A DNA stretch of 64,000 nt from Pandoraea pnomenusa (GTDB lineage Bacteria > Pseudomonadota > Gammaproteobacteria > Burkholderiales > Burkholderiaceae), in the NCBI RefSeq assembly GCF_000767615.3, contig NZ_CP009553.3, forward strand, positions 1,240,001 to 1,304,000, given 5' to 3'. The translations under genes were made by a program, and so were the position numbers. This document shows positions 60,364 through 64,000 of this stretch, in pieces; the stretch's first letter is position 1; every line of letters begins with the position of its first letter. The notes beneath the pieces were generated by a model. The model made no database searches and was not told where the DNA came from. It worked only from the letters and a program-made list of their open reading frames with translations.

Positions 60364-61299
60364 TTACACCCACTCGCGGCGCACGAGGAAGTCGGTATAG
60401 AGCTGCGCTTCCGGCGTGCCCGGTTCCGGCTTCCAGTCGTAATGCCACTTCACGATCGGGGGCATCGACATGAGGATCGACTCGGTGCGCCCGCCCGATT
60501 GCAGGCCGAAGTGCGTGCCACGGTCCCAGACCAGGTTGAATTCGACGTAGCGGCCGCGGCGATGCGCCTGAAAATCGCGCTCGCGCTCGCCGTACGGCAT
60601 GCCGCGGCGACGTTCGACGATGGGCACATAGGCGTCGAGGAAGGCGTTGCCCACGCTTTGCATCACGGCAAAGCCCGTATCGAAGCCGCCGCCGGAGAAG
60701 TCGTCGAAGAAAATGCCGCCGATGCCGCGCGGTTCCTGACGGTGTTTCAGGTAGAAGTACTCGTCGCACCAGGTCTTGAAGCGCGGATACCACTCGGCGC
60801 CGAAGGGGTCGAGCGCGTCCTTGCAGGTCTGGTGGAAGTGCTGGCAGTCCTCTTCGAACGGGTAGTACGGCGTGAGGTCCATGCCGCCGCCGAACCAGTA
60901 CGCGGGTGCTTCACCCGCGGCAGTTGCAATCAGGATCCGCACGTTGAAGTGCACCGTCGGGCAGTATGGATTGCGCGGGTGAAGCACCAGCGAGACGCCG
61001 AGGGCTTCGAAGCCGCGCCCCGCAAGTTCAGGGCGCGAGGCGCTGGCGGAGCCCGGCAGCTTGTCGCCGACCACGTGTGAGAAGTTCACGCCGCCGCGCT
61101 CGAAGAAGTCGCCGTCGTCGAGCACCCGGGTGCGACCGTCGCCGCGCAGCGCGCCATCGGCCGGACGTTGCCAGTCGTCGGCGAAGAAACGTTTGCCGTC
61201 GAGGCGCTCCAGCGTCTCGACGATGCGGTCCTGAAGCCCGAGGAGATAGGTGCGTACCGCGCCCGTATCCGGTGCCGGTGCGGCGTCTTGCGCTGCCAT
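60364..61299 (-). CDS. hemF: Oxygen-dependent coproporphyrinogen III oxidase
   Basis: 311 residues from ATG 61297-61299 ([23 protein letters not shown]), typical of HemF. Landmarks: [63 protein letters not shown] and [33 protein letters not shown]. It oxidatively decarboxylates two propionates in aerobic haem synthesis. nadD follows 13 bases after its stop, so probably cotranscribed. Upstream is an mscS-type gene, separated by 135 bases. Confidence 0.97.
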   Translation of the reverse strand: MAAQDAAPAPDTGAVRTYLLGLQDRIVETLERLDGKRFFADDWQRPADGALRGDGRTRVLDDGDFFERGGVNFSHVVGDKLPGSASASRPELAGRGFEALGVSLVLHPRNPYCPTVHFNVRILIATAAGEAPAYWFGGGMDLTPYYPFEEDCQHFHQTCKDALDPFGAEWYPRFKTWCDEYFYLKHRQEPRGIGGIFFDDFSGGGFDTGFAVMQSVGNAFLDAYVPIVERRRGMPYGERERDFQAHRRGRYVEFNLVWDRGTHFGLQSGGRTESILMSMPPIVKWHYDWKPEPGTPEAQLYTDFLVRREWV

Positions 61300-61434
61300 G
61301 CTGTGACTTCCCTGAACGTAGTAGTTACCGCGATTGTACCGGCTGCTACCGGTTCGGGGGCAGACCCGCGTGGCGCGCCGTCCGGCCAAATGCCACCCGG
61401 ATGACCTGCATCAAGCCATCCGGCCGGATCCCGG

Positions 61435-62316
61435 TCATGCCGGCGAATTGGGCAGCGGCGGGGCCGAAGCCGTGCCGGTCGCCGGTGCGGCGGGCATGGC
61501 CTTGGGCATCTCGCCCGGGGGCGGCATGAAGATCTGGCGCGGCGCGGGCACCGGCCAGTGCGCCGTGCCACCGACTTCCGCGATCGCCCGGTTGGTGTCG
61601 AAGTACACCTGCCAGTAATCCCGGTTGTGGCAGTAAGGACGCACCGCCAGCACGGGGCCGGACGGATTGAACTCGAGGATGGCCACGTCGACCGCCGGCG
61701 TGGGCATCACGTTGGGAATCTGGGCGACCCGCGTCTTGAGCCGCGCCACGGCGTCCTGCACGTCGACCGTATGCGCGAGCTGCGCGGTCAGGTCGACGCG
61801 ACGAAACGCGTTCGCGTCGAAGACGGTGATGTTGTCGCTGAACACCTTGGTGTTGCCAACGTACACCCGCAAGTTGTCCGCCGTTGTCATCGTGGTCACG
61901 AACAGTCCGATTTCGTCGACCACCCCGGTCACGCCGCCCGCGCTGATCATGTCGCCGGTCTTGAACGGACGCAGCACGATCAGGAAGATGCCGGACGCGA
62001 AGTTCGACAGCAGGCCGGACCATGCCGCCCCGATGGCGACACCGGCGGCGGCGAGCAACGCGGCGAACGACGTCGTCTCGATGCCGCAGACGCTCAGAAT
62101 GGAGATGATCAGGGCGATGCGCAGGGCGATGCGCAGCGTCGATTCGGTGTAGCGAACGAGGGTGGGATCGATGGCCCGCCGGGTCATCGCGCCGCGCACG
62201 AGGCGCGCCACCACGTTGATGACGATGCCGCCCACGATCCAGATGACGACGGCCATCAGGATCTTCAGGCCGAAAGGCACCAGATAGTCATTGACCAGCT
62301 TGTCGAGGTCGAACAT
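61435..62316 (-). CDS. MscS-family small-conductance mechanosensitive channel
   Basis: 293 residues from ATG 62314-62316 (MFDLDKLVNDYLVPFGLKILMAVVIW). Three N-terminal helices, with the pore-lining TM3 in the Gly/Ala-rich AALLAAAGVAIGAAWSGLLSNFASGIFL, then the beta domain (RPFKTGDMISAGGVTGVVDEIGLFVTTMTTADNLRVYVGNTKVFSDNI) and an alpha-beta domain. The last 40 residues are Pro/Ala-rich (IFMPPPGEMPKAMPAAPATG), longer than in E. coli MscS. It opens under membrane tension. It lies between purD and hemF, which it interrupts compared with the usual gene order. Confidence 0.92.
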   Translation of the reverse strand: MFDLDKLVNDYLVPFGLKILMAVVIWIVGGIVINVVARLVRGAMTRRAIDPTLVRYTESTLRIALRIALIISILSVCGIETTSFAALLAAAGVAIGAAWSGLLSNFASGIFLIVLRPFKTGDMISAGGVTGVVDEIGLFVTTMTTADNLRVYVGNTKVFSDNITVFDANAFRRVDLTAQLAHTVDVQDAVARLKTRVAQIPNVMPTPAVDVAILEFNPSGPVLAVRPYCHNRDYWQVYFDTNRAIAEVGGTAHWPVPAPRQIFMPPPGEMPKAMPAAPATGTASAPPLPNSPA

Positions 62317-62475
62317 GTGAGTCTCCGTCGAGCGAGGGGTCCGTCGGGAAAACTGCATGAATTCCGCCGAGGCTGGCCGGATACGCGGAACGCGGTGTCC
62401 ACGCGGTGCCAGCGTGCCAAGTTGCCCCTCGCTTGTCAATCATGCCGGCGCGACGATGTGACGGACCCCAAACGA

Positions 62476-62512
62476 CAACGGCCCGGGCGGACGCAAAGTC
62501 CCCGGGCCGTTG
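62476..62512 (-). terminator. Strong hairpin after purD
   Basis: CAACGGCCCGGG (62476-62487) and CCCGGGCCGTTG (62501-62512) pair perfectly over 12 bp with a 13-base loop, about 55 bases after the purD stop. On the minus strand only UCGUUU follows, so it is a strong stem with a weak U-run. Confidence 0.6.
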
Positions 62513-62565
62513 CCGATGGGCCGGCGCGCGAGCTGACTTCCCGCACCCCGGTCCGTGACGCCGGA

Positions 62566-63843
62566 TTACTCCGGCTTGCGCGCGAGCGCGCGATTGCCGA
62601 TGTCGTGGCGATACTGCATGCCGTCGAAGTTGATCTGGTTGACGGTCTGGTAGGCCACGCTCTGCGCGCCGCGCACGGTGTCGGACAGGCCGACCACGCA
62701 CAGCACGCGCCCGCCCGTGACCTTGAGTACGTCGCCGTCGAGTTGGGTGCCCGCGTGGAAGGTCACGCAATCCGCGGTCTCCGCGGGAATCTCGGAGATG
62801 CGGTCGCCCTTGCGAGGGGTGTCCGGATAGCCGTGTGCGGCGAGCACGACGCCCAGCGCATAGCGGCGGTCCCAGTCGAGTTCGACCTTGTCGAGCGTGC
62901 CTGCGATCGCGTGCTCGACCACCACCGAGAAGTCGCCCTTCAGGCGGGCCATGATCGGCTGCGTTTCCGGGTCGCCCATGCGGCAGTTGAACTCGAGCGT
63001 CTTGACGTTGCCGTCGGCGTCGATCATCAGGCCAGCGTACAGGAAGCCGGTGAAGCGGATCCCGTCGGTCTCCATGCCGCGCACGGTCGGCATGATGATC
63101 TCGCGCATGACTTTCGCGTGGATTTGCGGCGTGACGATCGGTGCCGGCGAATAGGCACCCATGCCGCCGGTGTTCGGGCCCTGATCGTTGTCGAGCAAAC
63201 GCTTGTGATCCTGCGACGTGGCCAGCGGCAACACGTTCTTGCCGTCGACCATCACGATGAAGCTGGCTTCCTCGCCCTGCAGGAACTCCTCGATCACCAC
63301 GCGGGCGCCGGCGTCGCCGAGCTTGTTGTCCGCGAGCATCATGTCCACGGCGTGGTGCGCTTCGTCGAGCGACATCGCCACGACCACGCCCTTGCCGGCG
63401 GCGAGGCCGTCGGCCTTGATGACGATCGGCGCACCCTTGGCGTCGATATAGGCGTGCGCGGCGGTGGCGTCGGAAAACGTCTCGTAGTCGGCCGTCGGAA
63501 TGCCGTGGCGCTTCATGAACGCCTTGGCGAAATCCTTCGACGATTCGAGCTGTGCGGCTTCCTTCGTCGGGCCGAAGATCTTCAGGCCGCGAGCGCGGAA
63601 GATATTGACGATACCGGCGGCGAGCGGCGTTTCCGGACCCACGACGGTGAGGGCGATGCCTTCGCGCGCGGCGAACTCGGCCAGCACGTTCGGATCGGAG
63701 ATCGGCACATTGCGCAGGCGCTCGTCGAGCGCCGTGCCGCCGTTGCCCGGGGCGACGTAGACCAGCTGGATGCGCGGCGATTGCGCGAGCTTCCAGGCCA
63801 GCGCGTGTTCGCGGCCACCCGAGCCGACAACCATGATTTTCAT
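62566..63843 (-). CDS. purD: Phosphoribosylamine-glycine ligase PurD
   Basis: 425 residues, standard GARS. ATP-grasp enzyme: N-terminal MKIMVVGSGGREHALAWKLAQSP, GPETPLAAGIVN, ATP-binding VIKADGLAAGKGV, the QDHKRLLDNDQGPNTGGMGAYSPAP signature and metal-binding EFNCRMGDPETQ. Second step of de novo purine synthesis. It begins one base after the stop of the yebC-type gene and is followed by a strong hairpin, so it probably ends a yebC-purD transcript. Confidence 0.98.
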   Translation of the reverse strand: MKIMVVGSGGREHALAWKLAQSPRIQLVYVAPGNGGTALDERLRNVPISDPNVLAEFAAREGIALTVVGPETPLAAGIVNIFRARGLKIFGPTKEAAQLESSKDFAKAFMKRHGIPTADYETFSDATAAHAYIDAKGAPIVIKADGLAAGKGVVVAMSLDEAHHAVDMMLADNKLGDAGARVVIEEFLQGEEASFIVMVDGKNVLPLATSQDHKRLLDNDQGPNTGGMGAYSPAPIVTPQIHAKVMREIIMPTVRGMETDGIRFTGFLYAGLMIDADGNVKTLEFNCRMGDPETQPIMARLKGDFSVVVEHAIAGTLDKVELDWDRRYALGVVLAAHGYPDTPRKGDRISEIPAETADCVTFHAGTQLDGDVLKVTGGRVLCVVGLSDTVRGAQSVAYQTVNQINFDGMQYRHDIGNRALARKPE

Positions 63844-63844
63844 C

Positions 63845-64000
63845 TTATTCCTCGATGACGGCGTTGGTGAACACTTCCTGCACGTCGTCGAGGTTTTCGA
63901 GCGCGTCGAGCAGCTTTTGCATCTTCACGGCGTCCTCGCCGGTGAAGACCACTTCGGTTTGCGGTTTCATGGTGACTTCGGCAACTTCGGCCTTCAGGCC
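63845..64000 (-). CDS. yebC: YebC/PmpR-family regulator (C-terminal end only)
   Basis: The right edge cuts the gene; the last 51 residues are visible. They read through [41 protein letters not shown], which is the typical C-terminus of YebC-type transcription/translation factors. The stop (63845-63847) is one base before the purD start, and a yebC-purD pairing is common in beta-proteobacteria. Confidence 0.9.
   Translation of the reverse strand, partial: GLKAEVAEVTMKPQTEVVFTGEDAVKMQKLLDALENLDDVQEVFTNAVIEE

Overview
The window is chromosomal, GC-rich and densely coded. It looks like a beta-proteobacterium of the order Burkholderiales, most probably the genus Pandoraea. The strongest clue is a class D beta-lactamase (28186-29043) whose sequence I recognise as the OXA-62-like type intrinsic to Pandoraea. 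The nadD-rsfS-rlmH / maf-rng neighbourhood, the RND pump with two inner-membrane permeases and the general codon use agree with this. I saw no insertion sequence, transposase, integrase, CRISPR array, tRNA or rRNA, so the window reads as core chromosome with a few lineage-specific genes.

Layout. 1-7092: an MdtABC/MuxABC-type tripartite RND efflux operon (3' end of mdtB, complete mdtC, outer-membrane factor), followed by an orphan RcsB-like response regulator (7548-8186) and a convergent YccS-like FUSC membrane protein. 10742-20237: translationally coupled recC-recB-recD, whose 3' end overlaps a convergent CorC/CNNM-type transporter by 41 bp. 22028-23143: an unrecognised 371-residue protein. 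23264-25355: thiC with its terminator and a TPP riboswitch. 25644-30329: an AhpD-like protein, an unrecognised 556-residue protein, the OXA beta-lactamase, wrbA and a small membrane protein. 30545-32787: a LysR regulator divergent from a bile-acid/sodium-symporter-like transporter. 33046-40663: rhlE, gluQ, trhO and dnaE. 40758-49465: an envelope block with two GT2 glycosyltransferases, recQ, msbA, an AhpD-like protein and rfbBAC (dTDP-sugar synthesis without rfbD).

49577-64000 is one long minus-strand run: (yebC)-purD-mscS-hemF-nadD-rsfS-rlmH, then ugpBAEC-ugpQ, then maf-rng and a CDF cation transporter. The ugp glycerol-3-phosphate uptake operon sits inside what is normally one contiguous housekeeping cluster.

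Functional themes are envelope transport and LPS/dTDP-sugar production, DNA repair and replication (RecBCD, RecQ, DnaE), and cofactor, nucleotide and RNA metabolism (thiC, hemF, nadD, purD, rng, rlmH, gluQ, trhO). A recurring oddity is short tandem repeats in multiples of 3 bp, mostly 9 bp, placed in linkers and tails of otherwise conserved proteins (mdtB tail, recB, recD, rhlE tail, dnaE, the 371-residue protein) and once between genes (34673-34708). No complete undescribed multi-gene system is evident. The best candidates for novelty are the two unrecognised proteins, the regulatory dyads upstream of ugpB and at the LysR start, and the repeat-containing insertions in RecB and DnaE.
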